From Acidobacteriota bacterium (GTDB taxonomy: Bacteria; Acidobacteriota; Terriglobia; Terriglobales; Acidobacteriaceae), in assembly GCA_016196065.1 (NCBI GenBank), contig JACPYL010000010.1, positions 124,001-188,000 of the forward strand: a stretch of 64,000 bases of DNA, in the 5' to 3' direction. A program made the translations under genes and the position numbers. The notes under the pieces were generated by a model. That model ran no database searches, was not told the origin of the DNA, and saw nothing but the letters and a program-made list of their open reading frames with translations. Of the stretch, positions 1-9,827 are shown one piece after another (position 1 is the first letter of the stretch; the number at the start of each line of letters is the position of its first letter).

Positions 1-16
1 AAGACCTGTCCCCACA
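1..16 (-). repeat. Clipped copy of the tandem-hairpin intergenic repeat
   Basis: Read on the minus strand these bases match the beginning of the element that is complete at 27387-27432 and 46054-46099 (TGTGGGGACAGGTCT). The rest of the copy lies outside the window. Confidence 0.6.
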
Positions 17-50
17 TCTGAGCGGCATCCTTTCCACAAGAAGCTCTGAT

Positions 51-3023
51 ATGCTCCGGCAAGTGAGTCTGTCAGTTGTAGCAGCGAGGAAAGTTCTTCC
101 CGACGAACGCCAGCGGGAAGCCATTGAGCATGTCCACGGCCCGATGCTGGTGCTAGCCGGTGCCGGCACTGGAAAGACGACTGTCCTCACGCAACGAATT
201 GCCCACCTGATCCGCGAAGGTCACGCCCGGCCGGACGAGATTCTTGCACTCACCTATACCGACAACGCCGCCGACGAAATGAAGAAGCGCGTGCAGTCGG
301 AACTTGAAGGCAGGGATACCACTGGCCTGCAGGTCCTCACTTTTCACGCGTGGTGCAATGACCTCCTGCATCGCCGCGGCGCGCAATTTGGGGTGCTCGA
401 CGATAAGGACTTGTGGATCTATCTACGCCGGCACATCCGCGATTTTCGGCTGAAGCATTTCGTTCGCGCAGCCAACGTGACGCAGTTTTTGGATGCTCTG
501 CTCGATTTCATGCGCCGGTGCCAGGACGAACTAGTCGGCCCCGACCAATACGCTGCCTTCGTCGATCGTGTCGAGCGCGGTGAAGTTGCCGTGCAGCGTG
601 TCGCCAAGTCCAAGAAGCAGGATGAGCTTGATCCCGCAGAAGTGCTCGAGCGCTGCCGCGAGATTGGGCGGGTCTTCTCCACCGTCGAACGCCTGCTCGC
701 GGAAAACAACCTGGGCACGTTCGGCCACATGATCACGCGGGCTTATCAGCTTCTGAAGGACGATCCGGCCTTGCTGGAAGCCGAACGCGTTCGCACACGA
801 TTTCTGCTGGTCGACGAATTTCAGGATGCCAACTTCGCGCAGGTCGAAATCCTTGCGTTGCTTGCCGGCTCCACAGCGAACGTATTCGCCGTCGGCGATC
901 CCGACCAGGCGATCTACCGCTTTCGTGGAGCGTCCAGCGCGGCATTTACATTGTTTGCCGGACACTTTCCAGGTACGAAGTTCGTCGTTCTGGAGAAGAA
1001 CCGGCGCTCGCTCTCGCCGATCCTGCGGTGCGCGTTCGGCATTGTGAATGACAACCCACCGGTCTTCTCGAAGAAGGGAAGCGGGATTTCCTATCAGCGG
1101 TCGCCGCTCGCATCGGAACGCGAGGTGCAGGCCGTCGCCCAAGGTACACCGATCATCGCGCTGCCAGTTGAAATCGTCACCTGGGGAGACAAAGAAGTTG
1201 AGGCAGCCGATCTGGCGCGCCAGATACAGAAGAAGCGCAAAGAGAAGACTGGTGACTCGCGCTGCACATGGAGCGACTTCGCCGTCCTCTACCGCCAGCA
1301 CAGCCATCGCGAAGAATTGGTCAAGGAGTTCGCCGAGCGGGGCATCCCGTTTTCCATCGAGGCATTGGATGTCTTGCATACTCCGGAAGTCCGTGACGTC
1401 ATTGCGTGCCTGACGGCTGCCGTGAGCCCAGCCGATGCGACGAGTTTGTTTCGTGTGGCTGCTCTGCCGCAGTTTGCCATCGACCCCCATCAATTGCGTG
1501 CTGCGATGAAGGCAGTAAGGCGTGAAGAACTCGACTTCCGCAAGGTGCTCGCCAATCTCGTCCGCGGGCCAGCTGTTCTCGAGGTAGTCGATAAAGCACA
1601 TCAACAGGTAAAGAAAGATGGAGTGCAGGCCATCGATGCGGCGAGGATCGTCGTGCGCCAGTTCGCATTGGCGGACTCAGCGCCCGCGTCTGCGTTTCTC
1701 AAGTTTGTGGAGACTTGGCAGAGAAAGCCGATTGTCGAAACGGGTAGCCCCGCGGAATTTCTTGACTATCTGGATTACTTCACGCAAGCCAAGGGCACCA
1801 TCGCGCTTCCGCCGACGACTGCTGACGCTGTCCGGCTCCTGACCGTGCACACCGCCAAGGGTCTCGAGTTTAGACATGTTGCGATCATCCGAGCCTACTC
1901 GCCCTCCTTCCCTTGCGGCTGGAAAGAGCCTCTCGTTGACCTGCCGCCCGAGCTGCGGACTTCCGGGAACGAGGATGATGACAAAGCCTTGAATGAAGAG
2001 GAAGAGCGGCGATTGTTCTACGTCGCGATGACCCGCGCGAAGGATACACTCGCGATCTACAGCCATCAGGGACGCGCCAAGAAAGATCCGATGCCGACGA
2101 AGTTCCTGCGCGATTTCATCCCGAACCCGGCCTTCAAGCCGTTTTGGCATCTCCGCACCGCTGCCGCGGTACAGGACGACCTGTTCGCAGAAGAAGAGAA
2201 GTTTGCCATCGAGAATTCCAACGTTGCCGGGTGGCTGCGTATGCCGCCCTCTGCAAGTTTCGTGACCGGACTCAGCGCATCCGCCATCACGACCTATCAG
2301 GAATGCCCGCTTCGCTTCAAGTTGGAGCGAGAGTGGAACCTGCCGCGCGACGTGCCAGCGTCGTTGCACTACGGCAAGGTCATGCACGATGTTCTGCGCA
2401 CGTTTTACGACGCCCGCCGCATGGGGCGTGCGATCAGCGACGCTGATCTTCGCGAGCAGCTGCGGCAGGGACTTGCGGACGCGGGCATTCCCGACCGCTA
2501 TCAATACGAGCTGTATCTCAAGCAGGGAACTGAACAGCTGGAACAGTTTCTCGAGCTGTCGCGGACCACTCCCCAGCCTGATGTCCTCCAGACCGAACAG
2601 AATTTCGATTTGCAGGTAGGCGCGACGAAATTAAGGGGACGAGTCGATCGGGTCGACCGGATCGGTTCCGACCAGGTCGCGATCGTCGACTACAAGACCG
2701 GAAAGCCAAAGTCGCAGGAAGAAGCCGACGAGAGTCTACAGCTCTCCCTGTACGCGCTCGCTGCCGAACAAGTCTGGGGACATCGTGTCGCCGAGCTGGT
2801 TTTCTACAATCTGGAAAACAATTCGGCGATCACGACGACCCGCAATGGAGCGCAACTGGAGGAGGCAAAATTGGTTGTTGAGAAGGTTGCGGCGAGTATT
2901 GCGGAAGGAAGGTTTACCGCCAAACCGGGCTACCACTGCGTCTTTTGCCCGTATCGGAACTTATGCCCAGAAACTGAAAAGGCGATTTTCGCCCCTCAGA
3001 AAAAACCTGCTCGCGCGAACTGA
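51..3023 (+). CDS. UvrD/PcrA-family DNA helicase fused to a PD-(D/E)XK nuclease
   Basis: A 990-residue superfamily 1A helicase with a C-terminal nuclease, expected to act in DNA unwinding and end processing in the cytoplasm. Visible helicase motifs, in order, are Walker A (AGAGTGKTT near residue 36), motif II DEFQDAN, motif III GDPDQAIYRFRGA, motif V LTVHTAKGLEF and motif VI VAMTRAKDTL. The last 250 residues carry a RecB-like nuclease core (GRVDRVD, then VAIVDYKTGK). A Cys in ECPLRF before that core and three Cys in CVFCPYRNLCP after it match the Fe-S staple known from AddB- and Cas4-type nucleases. No addA/addB or recBCD partner is adjacent, so it may act alone, like actinobacterial AdnA/AdnB-type proteins. 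The ATG at 51 has only a weak ribosome site. Confidence 0.88.
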   Translation: MLRQVSLSVVAARKVLPDERQREAIEHVHGPMLVLAGAGTGKTTVLTQRIAHLIREGHARPDEILALTYTDNAADEMKKRVQSELEGRDTTGLQVLTFHAWCNDLLHRRGAQFGVLDDKDLWIYLRRHIRDFRLKHFVRAANVTQFLDALLDFMRRCQDELVGPDQYAAFVDRVERGEVAVQRVAKSKKQDELDPAEVLERCREIGRVFSTVERLLAENNLGTFGHMITRAYQLLKDDPALLEAERVRTRFLLVDEFQDANFAQVEILALLAGSTANVFAVGDPDQAIYRFRGASSAAFTLFAGHFPGTKFVVLEKNRRSLSPILRCAFGIVNDNPPVFSKKGSGISYQRSPLASEREVQAVAQGTPIIALPVEIVTWGDKEVEAADLARQIQKKRKEKTGDSRCTWSDFAVLYRQHSHREELVKEFAERGIPFSIEALDVLHTPEVRDVIACLTAAVSPADATSLFRVAALPQFAIDPHQLRAAMKAVRREELDFRKVLANLVRGPAVLEVVDKAHQQVKKDGVQAIDAARIVVRQFALADSAPASAFLKFVETWQRKPIVETGSPAEFLDYLDYFTQAKGTIALPPTTADAVRLLTVHTAKGLEFRHVAIIRAYSPSFPCGWKEPLVDLPPELRTSGNEDDDKALNEEEERRLFYVAMTRAKDTLAIYSHQGRAKKDPMPTKFLRDFIPNPAFKPFWHLRTAAAVQDDLFAEEEKFAIENSNVAGWLRMPPSASFVTGLSASAITTYQECPLRFKLEREWNLPRDVPASLHYGKVMHDVLRTFYDARRMGRAISDADLREQLRQGLADAGIPDRYQYELYLKQGTEQLEQFLELSRTTPQPDVLQTEQNFDLQVGATKLRGRVDRVDRIGSDQVAIVDYKTGKPKSQEEADESLQLSLYALAAEQVWGHRVAELVFYNLENNSAITTTRNGAQLEEAKLVVEKVAASIAEGRFTAKPGYHCVFCPYRNLCPETEKAIFAPQKKPARAN

Positions 3024-3054
3024 ATCGATCCCGACCTGCAAATCAGAATTCACC

Positions 3055-3087
3055 ACAAAAAACTTAGGGGACGCTCATCGCGTCCCC
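3055..3087 (-). terminator. Rho-independent terminator of the micropeptide unit
   Basis: An 8-bp GC-rich stem with a 5-base loop lies at 3067-3087 (GGGGACGC pairs with GCGTCCCC). Read on the minus strand it is followed by TAAGTTTTTT. There is no T run on the plus strand, so it serves minus-strand transcription. Confidence 0.7.
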
Positions 3088-3109
3088 GTCGTTGCCTTAT
3101 TGCAAGTGC

Positions 3110-3157
3110 TTAGTGCTTTTTGCTGCTTTTCTTCTTTGCTTTCTTTTTGGTTGCCAT
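3110..3157 (-). CDS. 15-residue lysine-rich micropeptide (candidate)
   Basis: The minus strand reads M-A-T-K-K-K-A-K-K-K-S-S-K-K-H-stop. GGGAG lies 11 bases before the ATG, a consensus-like promoter sits at 3225-3253, and a terminator follows at 3055-3087. This makes a self-contained transcript of about 160 bases. The peptide is nine Lys in 15 residues, resembling the tails of histone-like or nucleoid proteins, but no function can be assigned. The same bases could instead be a small regulatory RNA with a chance reading frame. The coding call rests on the start, ribosome site and stop being bracketed by transcription signals. Confidence 0.5.
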   Translation of the reverse strand: MATKKKAKKKSSKKH

Positions 3158-3449
3158 GGTTTTCTATTCTCCCTTTCCATTTTTCATGGAATCTTGCAAC
3201 GATCTTCTGTCGCAACTGTTTGATTGTATAGAGTCAGCACACAGTGAAGTCAAGAGAAAAATGCGTGCGCGAGCGTCGCGCAACGCTGTACCAAAGTCAC
3301 CGCACGCATCCGCGAGCGGAAAAATCGAACTTCACGACAACACTTCGACGCACTCAATGCGTTTCGCATTCGTTCTTCGCGCCTTCTTTCGTCGCTCGCT
3401 CAGGATTGCGTGAAGCCCGCTACGCAATGCACCTCTTGCATCGCTCGCA
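3158..3449. other. Intergenic stretch, regulatory only
   Basis: No convincing gene is seen. The part nearest the micropeptide holds its leader and promoter. The rest is AT/GC mixed sequence rich in GCGAGCG and CGCTCGC words, without a clear hairpin or repeat. Confidence 0.4.
3225..3253 (-). promoter_or_regulatory. Sigma-70-like promoter for the micropeptide unit
   Basis: On the minus strand TTGACT (3253-3248) is separated by exactly 17 bases from TATACA (3230-3225). This is close to the TTGACA-N17-TATAAT consensus and would start transcription near 3217, about 60 bases before the peptide start. Confidence 0.6.
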
Positions 3450-3478
3450 TCTTTCCATCGACTCCTTCCATCTATAAT
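3450..3478 (+). promoter_or_regulatory. Promoter of the thiolase gene
   Basis: A perfect TATAAT lies at 3473-3478, 44 bases before the thiolase start. The -35 region at the right spacing (TCTTTC) is weak, so only the -10 box is well supported. Confidence 0.5.
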
Positions 3479-3522
3479 GGGAGGAATTCTGCACGCACGC
3501 ACGAACGCGAAGGAGCGCATGT

Positions 3523-4716
3523 ATGGCTGGTTCCAATGATGTTGTGATCATTTCCGGATGTCGCACTCCAATCGGAAAATTCCAGGGAAGTCTGAGTGAC
3601 ATGTCCGCTCCCCAACTCGGTGCGGTGGCTGTCCGCGAAGCGGTAAAGCGCGCCAATCTCGATCCGAAACTGGTTGACGAGTGCATCATGGGCAACGTTG
3701 TGTCGGCGGGACTCGGACAAAATCCCGCGCGTCAGGCCGCACTCTTCGGTGGACTCGCTCCCGAGGTAGGTGCCATGACAATCAACAAAGTTTGTGGCTC
3801 CGGATTGAAATCAGTCGCTCTCGCCGCGCAGGCGATCGAGACCGGCAACAGTTCCATCGTTGTTGCAGGCGGCATGGAGTCGATGACCAACGCTCCCTAC
3901 CTGCTTCCGAACGCGCGTAAAGGCTATCGTCTCGGCAACGGTCAACTGATCGATTCCATGGTCCACGATGGCTTGTGGGACATCTTCAACGACTACCACA
4001 TGGGAATCACAGGTGAGAATGTCGCAGAGAAATATGGAGTGACTCGCGAAGATCAGGACGAGTTCGCAGTCAATTCTCATCGCAAGGCAATCGCAGCGCA
4101 GAAAGAATGCCGCTTCAAATCACAGATCGTTCCCGTCGAGATCCCTGCCAAGAAGAAAGGGCAGCCGGCTGTGATCTTCGATAAGGACGAAGGTCCACGC
4201 GAGGACACGACCATCGAAGTGCTGCGCGCCCTCAAGCCTGCATTCAAGAAAGACGGAACCGTCACTGCTGGAAACGCACCCGGCGTCAACGACGGCGCGG
4301 CGGCACTCGTCGTAACCAGCGCAGCCCGCGCGAAGGAACTTGGGGCGGCTCCTCTGGTGCGGATTGTCGCGCAAGCGACAAGCGGCGTTGAGCCAAAGTG
4401 GGTGATGATGGCGCCCGTCGGTGCCGTCCAGAAGATCTGGCAGAAGACTGGATGGAAGAAAGACGACGTGGACCTGTACGAATTGAACGAGGCTTTCTCG
4501 GTGCAGGCCCTGGGAGTGATTCGAGAACTCGGCCTTGATATGAACCGCGTCAACGTGAATGGCGGCGCAGTTGCCTTGGGTCATCCGATCGGAGCGAGCG
4601 GAGCGCGGGTGCTGGTCACGTTGATCTATGAGATGATCCGCCGCGATGTTCACCGCGGTATTGCCGCACTCTGCCTCGGTGGCGGCAATGCCGTAGCGAT
4701 GGCAGTGGAGCGCTAA
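3523..4716 (+). CDS. Acetyl-CoA C-acetyltransferase (thiolase)
   Basis: A 397-residue cytoplasmic thiolase of normal length that condenses or cleaves acyl-CoA and acetyl-CoA. The nucleophilic Cys is in NKVCGSG near residue 91. The general-acid histidine is in GHPIGASG and the second active-site Cys is in CLGGGNA close to the C-terminus. [12 protein letters not shown] is also typical of acetoacetyl-CoA thiolases (AtoB/PhaA/ThlA type). The ATG at 3523 follows AAGGAG at good spacing, whereas an overlapping ATG four bases upstream is out of frame. The gene stands alone, with no other beta-oxidation or polyhydroxybutyrate gene beside it, so biosynthetic and degradative roles cannot be separated. 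Confidence 0.92.
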   Translation: MAGSNDVVIISGCRTPIGKFQGSLSDMSAPQLGAVAVREAVKRANLDPKLVDECIMGNVVSAGLGQNPARQAALFGGLAPEVGAMTINKVCGSGLKSVALAAQAIETGNSSIVVAGGMESMTNAPYLLPNARKGYRLGNGQLIDSMVHDGLWDIFNDYHMGITGENVAEKYGVTREDQDEFAVNSHRKAIAAQKECRFKSQIVPVEIPAKKKGQPAVIFDKDEGPREDTTIEVLRALKPAFKKDGTVTAGNAPGVNDGAAALVVTSAARAKELGAAPLVRIVAQATSGVEPKWVMMAPVGAVQKIWQKTGWKKDDVDLYELNEAFSVQALGVIRELGLDMNRVNVNGGAVALGHPIGASGARVLVTLIYEMIRRDVHRGIAALCLGGGNAVAMAVER

Positions 4717-4792
4717 CTGAGTGGACCCGCACGGCCCTCTGCCCTGCGAGCGAAAGCCGGAATCGCCTGTTGGACGGCCCGGAGCGGCTGCG

Positions 4793-6940
4793 TTAGGTTT
4801 GGGGCGCGTGCTCTGGGCTCGGATCCTGTCCATTCGACACGGGCAGAGTGATCGTGAAAACGGCGCCTCCGTCCGGTGCGGTCGAGGCGTCGATGTTTCC
4901 GGAGTGCTCACGAATCAAAGTCTTGCAGATACTCAAACCTAAACCGGTTCCGCGCCCCGGCCGTTTGGTGGTGAAGAATGGATCGAAAATGTGCGGCAGG
5001 ACTTCCGTGGCGATGCCGGGCCCGTCATCCTGAAACATGACCCACACTGAATCCGGGTTGCGTCCCATGCGAATGCGGATCGTACCCTTGTCGCGGCTCT
5101 CGCGGATCGCCTGATCTGCGTTCAGGATCAGGTTCAGAAATACCTGCATCAGTTGATTCGGATCGGCCATGATCGGCGGAACCGTCGGTTCGCGCAGAAA
5201 GTCCACGGTGATATTGCTCTTGCGAAGTGGATACGCCTGCAAATGCAGCGTCCGCTGTATCAATTCACCAAGGTTGACCGGACTCCGCCCAGGAGCTGGT
5301 GGACGCGCGAAGTACTGCAGGTTCTGGACAATCTCAGCCGCGCGCCGGGCCTGCTGATGCAACGACACCAGCTGCTTGCGTGTGTTCTCGGCGATCTCGT
5401 GGTCTTGTAGCAACTCGGTCATGCCGAGAATGCTGGTCAGCGGATTGTTCAGTTCGTGAGCGAAGCCGCCGATCATCTGTCCCATCGCAGCCAGGCGTTC
5501 GCTCTGAATGATCTGTTGTTCCAGTTTCTTCTCGGTGGTTACGTCCCGGACCGAAATGATGACACCCGCCGGCTTGCCTTCCGTATCGAGCATCGGACTC
5601 GCCGTGCCCAGCATGGTCCGCCAGCTGCCGTCGTGATGTCGTGCGCCATATTCAGAGGCCGCCAGCGCGGTCTGCCCGTTGGCGACCGAGCGGTACAGGC
5701 TTACCAACTCCGGCGAATTGTCATTACTCTCCTCGATGTTCTTGCCCATCAACTTCTCTGGGCCGTAGCCCAGCAGGTCGCGAATGCGTGAGCTGACGAA
5801 CGTGTAGGTGGCCTTCGGATCGAGCACCAGGATCAGGTCAGGGAAACTTTCCAGCAGGTGGCGGCGGAATTCTTCCTGCCGGCGCAGTTGCCGCTCCATA
5901 GTTCGCTTTTCCGTGACATCGACGAGCGTGCCCTGGTAACGCACAATTTTTCCTGCATCGACCACGCCGGTGGACGTGTCCACGCAAATCGCCACACTGC
6001 CATTCTTCTTTCGTATCCGGATTTCGCGAGTGCGCGTGCTCCCACTCTGGCTCCCCGCTCTGCCCAGAACCGGTTCATCCTCGGGATTGACGTTCAGGCC
6101 TGCCGGTGGGAGGCTCAGCAGTTCCTCCCGGCTGCTATACCCCAGGATCTGAATGAGGGCAGGGTTCACGTCGAGGAGCTTTCCTTGCGGCGTACTGAAG
6201 TAGACGCCTTCCTGCAGAGTCTCGAAGAGCTGAGTGAAGCGGCGTTCTTTTTCCCGCTGATCCGTAATGTCGCGGGCCAGGACACTCGCGCCCACTACCT
6301 CATCATCTTTGACAATCGCATTGACCACGCAATCGTAGTACTTCGGAGCCACTGCGTTCTTGAGGGTGATCTCGACCACTCCCGACCAGTGACGCTTTTC
6401 CAGAAAGCGTGACAGGCTTGCGTCGCTTTCCGTGCGCGGGTCGCTGCTCAGAAAATCCGACAGCTTGTGTCCGACGATCTCGGTGTAGTTTGCTCCTATA
6501 ATTTCTGCGACCCGGCGGTTTACCGTGCGCAACGTCCCGTCGAGCGAGATGGCCAGCGCCACATCTTCAATGGAGTCGATCAGCTCTTTGAAATTGCGTT
6601 GCGAGCGCGCAATCATCTGGGTCAGCTGATCCAATTGCTCGTCCGAAGGCATCACCCCGGCGCGGTCCTGCAGATTCTTCAGGAGGTGCTTCAGTTCGCC
6701 GACTTCGCGTTTGCGCCCCGAGACATACACCGCGAACAGGATGGAGAGGATCAGCAGCCCAGCTGGGATTGCCCACAGCCTGTAGGGAAGAGTTCGAAAC
6801 TGTTCGTAAGAAAGGACTGCCACGCCGGTGGCGAGCAGCACCATGAGGCCGAGCGCCCATCGCCAGAGTTGGCTCTCCTCCCGCTCAAATTGTGTGGGCG
6901 GACGGTTCGGCTGACCCGGGTTACTTCCTTGCTCGGGCAT
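4793..6940 (-). CDS. Membrane-anchored PAS-domain sensor histidine kinase
   Basis: About 715 residues. After a short hydrophilic N-terminus come two membrane spans (roughly residues 27-45 and 54-74) with almost no periplasmic loop. Three PAS domains follow (about 105-230, 235-355 and 360-480). The HisKA segment has the phosphorylated His in GGFAHELNNPLTS, and the ATPase has N and G boxes (DDGPGIA, GRGTGLGLS). With no real extracellular sensor region it probably senses signals through the cytoplasmic PAS domains. No response regulator is adjacent, so it is an orphan kinase of the NtrB-like HisKA group. The ATG at 6940 is preferred to one eight codons upstream because family N-termini begin near this hydrophilic segment. 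Confidence 0.85.
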   Translation of the reverse strand: MPEQGSNPGQPNRPPTQFEREESQLWRWALGLMVLLATGVAVLSYEQFRTLPYRLWAIPAGLLILSILFAVYVSGRKREVGELKHLLKNLQDRAGVMPSDEQLDQLTQMIARSQRNFKELIDSIEDVALAISLDGTLRTVNRRVAEIIGANYTEIVGHKLSDFLSSDPRTESDASLSRFLEKRHWSGVVEITLKNAVAPKYYDCVVNAIVKDDEVVGASVLARDITDQREKERRFTQLFETLQEGVYFSTPQGKLLDVNPALIQILGYSSREELLSLPPAGLNVNPEDEPVLGRAGSQSGSTRTREIRIRKKNGSVAICVDTSTGVVDAGKIVRYQGTLVDVTEKRTMERQLRRQEEFRRHLLESFPDLILVLDPKATYTFVSSRIRDLLGYGPEKLMGKNIEESNDNSPELVSLYRSVANGQTALAASEYGARHHDGSWRTMLGTASPMLDTEGKPAGVIISVRDVTTEKKLEQQIIQSERLAAMGQMIGGFAHELNNPLTSILGMTELLQDHEIAENTRKQLVSLHQQARRAAEIVQNLQYFARPPAPGRSPVNLGELIQRTLHLQAYPLRKSNITVDFLREPTVPPIMADPNQLMQVFLNLILNADQAIRESRDKGTIRIRMGRNPDSVWVMFQDDGPGIATEVLPHIFDPFFTTKRPGRGTGLGLSICKTLIREHSGNIDASTAPDGGAVFTITLPVSNGQDPSPEHAPQT

Positions 6941-7156
6941 TCGGGATACCTCGCAAGCGCGCAAACATTCTCGGGGGATCGCGCAGCTACTCCCGCCAAC
7001 GTCAAACTAGCGTAGCATCGAACATCCTTCTCGACGAACGCAACGTTCCATCACGGTAACGAGTGACCGAGATCACACCGGATAGCTGGCCGGCTGCTAT
7101 GATCGCTTCTGGCTCTCCCGCCTGCATCATCCCTCCCTGTGCCCACCGGTGTCCCT

Positions 7157-8704
7157 ATGCTTTACAAAACCATCAGTGCCGCCGTGTACGGCATTGACGC
7201 CAGCATTATCGACGTGGAAGTGGATGTTTCCAACATAAAAACGAAAGAAGACTATTTCCATACCGTCGGCTTGCCCGACGCAGCAGTCCGCGAGAGTCGT
7301 GACCGCGTCCGTGCGGCTCTAAAAAACTGCGGCTACGACATTCCGGCCACCAACATAACAATCAACCTCGCGCCTGCCGATATACGAAAGGAGGGTTCCG
7401 GTTTTGATCTTCCCATGGCACTCGGCATCCTCGGCGCCTATGGTGGGCTCAACAAGAAGGAGATCACCGATGCTTTGTTCGTTGGCGAACTCTCTCTCGA
7501 CGGGGGGCTGCGCGGAATTCGCGGCACCTTGCCCATCGCAATTGAAGCGCGAGACCGGAAGATCAGGCGATTGATTGTCCCGGAAGTCAACGCTCGCGAA
7601 GCCGCAATGGTCACGGGGCTGGAAGTCTATCCAGTCAAATCGTTGCTCGATGTGATCCACTACATCAACTCCGGCAACGGCATCGCCCGACTGCAGGTCG
7701 ATGGCGACCAACTACTGAGCGAAGCGCAACAGTTCCACGTGGACTTCAAGGAAGTCCGTGGCCAGCAGACTGCCAAGCGCGCGCTGGAGATTGCCTGCTC
7801 CGGCGGACACAACATCCTGATGATCGGCCCTCCCGGCTCCGGGAAAACGATGCTCGCCAAGCGCATTCCCACGATTCTTCCGCCGCTGAGTTTCGAAGAA
7901 GCCCTGGAGACCACCAAGATTCACAGCGTCGCTGGAGTGCTCGATCCACGCGCCGGGCTGGTCGGCATGCGTCCCTTCCGCGCGCCGCATCACACCATCT
8001 CGGACGCCGGACTGATTGGTGGTGGAATGATTCCACGTCCCGGCGAAGTCTCGCTTGCGCACAATGGCGTACTCTTTCTCGACGAGCTCCCGGAATTTCC
8101 TCGCAATGTGCTCGAAGTGATGCGCCAGCCGCTCGAAGACGGCACTGTCTGCATCGCTCGCGCTGCCATGTCGTTGACCTTCCCAGCGCGCTTCATGCTG
8201 GCGGCCGCTATGAATCCCTGTCCCTGCGGATTTCACAATGACCGCACCCACGAATGCCATTGCACCCCGCCTATGATTCAACGCTATATTTCGAAAATCT
8301 CGGGCCCGTTGCTCGACCGTATCGACATCCACATCGATATCCCTGCAGTGAATTACAAAGAAATGCGTAGTACGAATGAACCGGAAAATTCCGCGCGGAT
8401 CCTGGAACGTGTCATCCGGGCGCGGCAAATCCAACTCACGCGTTTCACTGCCGGACGCGAGAAACGCTACTGCAACGCCCAGATGTCACCCCGGCAGATT
8501 CGCGCTTTCTGCGACTTATCCCAGGATTGCGAACGCCTGCTCGAACGCGCCATGACCCAGCAGGGACTCAGTGCCCGGGCGCACGATCGTATCCTCAAAG
8601 TTGCCCGCACCATCGCCGATCTCGAAGGCGTCCCCAACATCGAACCAAAGCACATCGCCGAAGCCATTCAGTACCGAACCCTCGATCGCACGTTCTGGGC
8701 CTAG
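7157..8704 (+). CDS. ComM/YifB-family Mg-chelatase-like AAA+ ATPase
   Basis: About 515 residues, normal for the family. An N-terminal ChlI-like domain (about 1-170) precedes the AAA+ module with Walker [10 protein letters not shown], Walker [10 protein letters not shown] and the family signatures [12 protein letters not shown] and NPCPCGF, then a C-terminal Mg-chelatase helical domain. Homologues such as Haemophilus ComM act as hexameric helicases that promote branch migration during natural transformation. No other competence gene is nearby. The start is uncertain: the ATG giving [12 protein letters not shown] matches family N-termini, but a GTG lies six codons upstream and neither has a clear ribosome site. 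Confidence 0.88.
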   Translation: MLYKTISAAVYGIDASIIDVEVDVSNIKTKEDYFHTVGLPDAAVRESRDRVRAALKNCGYDIPATNITINLAPADIRKEGSGFDLPMALGILGAYGGLNKKEITDALFVGELSLDGGLRGIRGTLPIAIEARDRKIRRLIVPEVNAREAAMVTGLEVYPVKSLLDVIHYINSGNGIARLQVDGDQLLSEAQQFHVDFKEVRGQQTAKRALEIACSGGHNILMIGPPGSGKTMLAKRIPTILPPLSFEEALETTKIHSVAGVLDPRAGLVGMRPFRAPHHTISDAGLIGGGMIPRPGEVSLAHNGVLFLDELPEFPRNVLEVMRQPLEDGTVCIARAAMSLTFPARFMLAAAMNPCPCGFHNDRTHECHCTPPMIQRYISKISGPLLDRIDIHIDIPAVNYKEMRSTNEPENSARILERVIRARQIQLTRFTAGREKRYCNAQMSPRQIRAFCDLSQDCERLLERAMTQQGLSARAHDRILKVARTIADLEGVPNIEPKHIAEAIQYRTLDRTFWA

Positions 8705-8795
8705 ACAGGACTGCCGTCTAGCGTTGACAATTTTGTCCAGCCCGAGAAGTTGACCGAGCCGCGAATGGTCGCGGCGTCTGGGGCGTGTGAGGTTC

Positions 8796-9704
8796 ATGAA
8801 AAAACTCAGATTCCTGTTATCGCTTCATACCAGCCATAACGATTTCCAGATCGCCCAGGCATCTTCGGCTGAGCAGATTGCGCGCAAGTTGGGCATCGAT
8901 TTGGAAATCGTCTACGCCAATAGCGATGCCGTGACCCAGAGCACGCAGATTCTGAATGCCATTCAGGGCCGGACCGAGTTCAGGCCGGATGCCATCATCC
9001 TCGAGCCCGTGAGCAACATCGCATTGCCGCAGGCTGCGGGTGCTGCAGCCGCGGCCGGCATTGGTTGGGCAGTTTTGAATCGCACGCCCGACTACATCGC
9101 GCAACTGCGGTTAAAAGGCACCGCCGCAGTGTTCGCCGTTGGCATGGACAACGTCGAGATCGGCCGCATTCAAGGCCGGCAATTTGCGGCGCTGCTGCCC
9201 AAAGGGGGAACAGTCCTGTATTTAGAAGGGCCTTCCCGGAGTTCCTCCGCGCAGAAACGAAGCGCGGGGATGCTGGAAACGAAACCTTCTAATATCCAGG
9301 TTGTAACGCTGAAGGGTGACTGGACCGAGGAAAGCGCCCGGCGGGCGGTACAGTCATGGCTGAAACTTGCTACCTCGCAAAATCAAGCCATCGATCTCAT
9401 CGGTGCGCAGGATGACACGATGGCAATGGGGTCCCGCAGGGCTTTTCAGGAAATCGTTGACCTGAAAGAGCAACAACGCTGGTTGAAGTTGCCCTTCACA
9501 GGTTGCGACGGCCAGCCTGCGACGGGTCAGGCCTGGGTGCGCGACGGATTCCTCACGGCGACGATCTACATTCCTCCCTTCGCCGGGCAGGCCATTGAAA
9601 TTCTTGCGAACGCCGTCAAGACTGGAAAGCAGCCCCCGGCCCAAGCCACGACGACGTCGTACTCCATTCCGCCTCTGGACGAATTGGAGCGGCGCAAATC
9701 TTAG
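8796..9704 (+). CDS. Periplasmic-binding-protein-like sugar-binding protein without a clear signal peptide
   Basis: About 302 residues with the type I periplasmic-binding fold of the ribose/LacI group (Peripla_BP_4). Recognisable segments include EQIARKLGIDLEIVYANSD, the ILEPVS strand followed by an Ala-rich helix, and LIGAQDDTMAMG. Such proteins normally deliver sugars to an ABC importer. Here the N-terminus (MKKLRFLLSLHTSHNDF) enters the first strand of the fold directly, with no long hydrophobic stretch or cleavage site. No ABC permease or ATPase gene is adjacent. It may be a cytoplasmic sensor or may have lost its export signal. The ATG at 8796 is used; a GTG three codons upstream is an alternative. 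Confidence 0.7.
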   Translation: MKKLRFLLSLHTSHNDFQIAQASSAEQIARKLGIDLEIVYANSDAVTQSTQILNAIQGRTEFRPDAIILEPVSNIALPQAAGAAAAAGIGWAVLNRTPDYIAQLRLKGTAAVFAVGMDNVEIGRIQGRQFAALLPKGGTVLYLEGPSRSSSAQKRSAGMLETKPSNIQVVTLKGDWTEESARRAVQSWLKLATSQNQAIDLIGAQDDTMAMGSRRAFQEIVDLKEQQRWLKLPFTGCDGQPATGQAWVRDGFLTATIYIPPFAGQAIEILANAVKTGKQPPAQATTTSYSIPPLDELERRKS

Positions 9705-9827
9705 TCTCGACCCGCACGGTCATCTCGGTCATTCTGCCCTTCGGTGCCGCCGGGTAAAATAGGGCAACTGAAACTGGAAGGCAATGTGGGACGCGTGATA
9801 CACCAGAAGTTTGAAATGGGAGGATGC

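Noticed and set aside
531-1604. Minus-strand open frame of 357 codons inside the helicase gene
   Set aside because: It is wholly antisense to a helicase with all motifs intact, and its translation has no domain-like features. It is a by-product of high GC codon usage.
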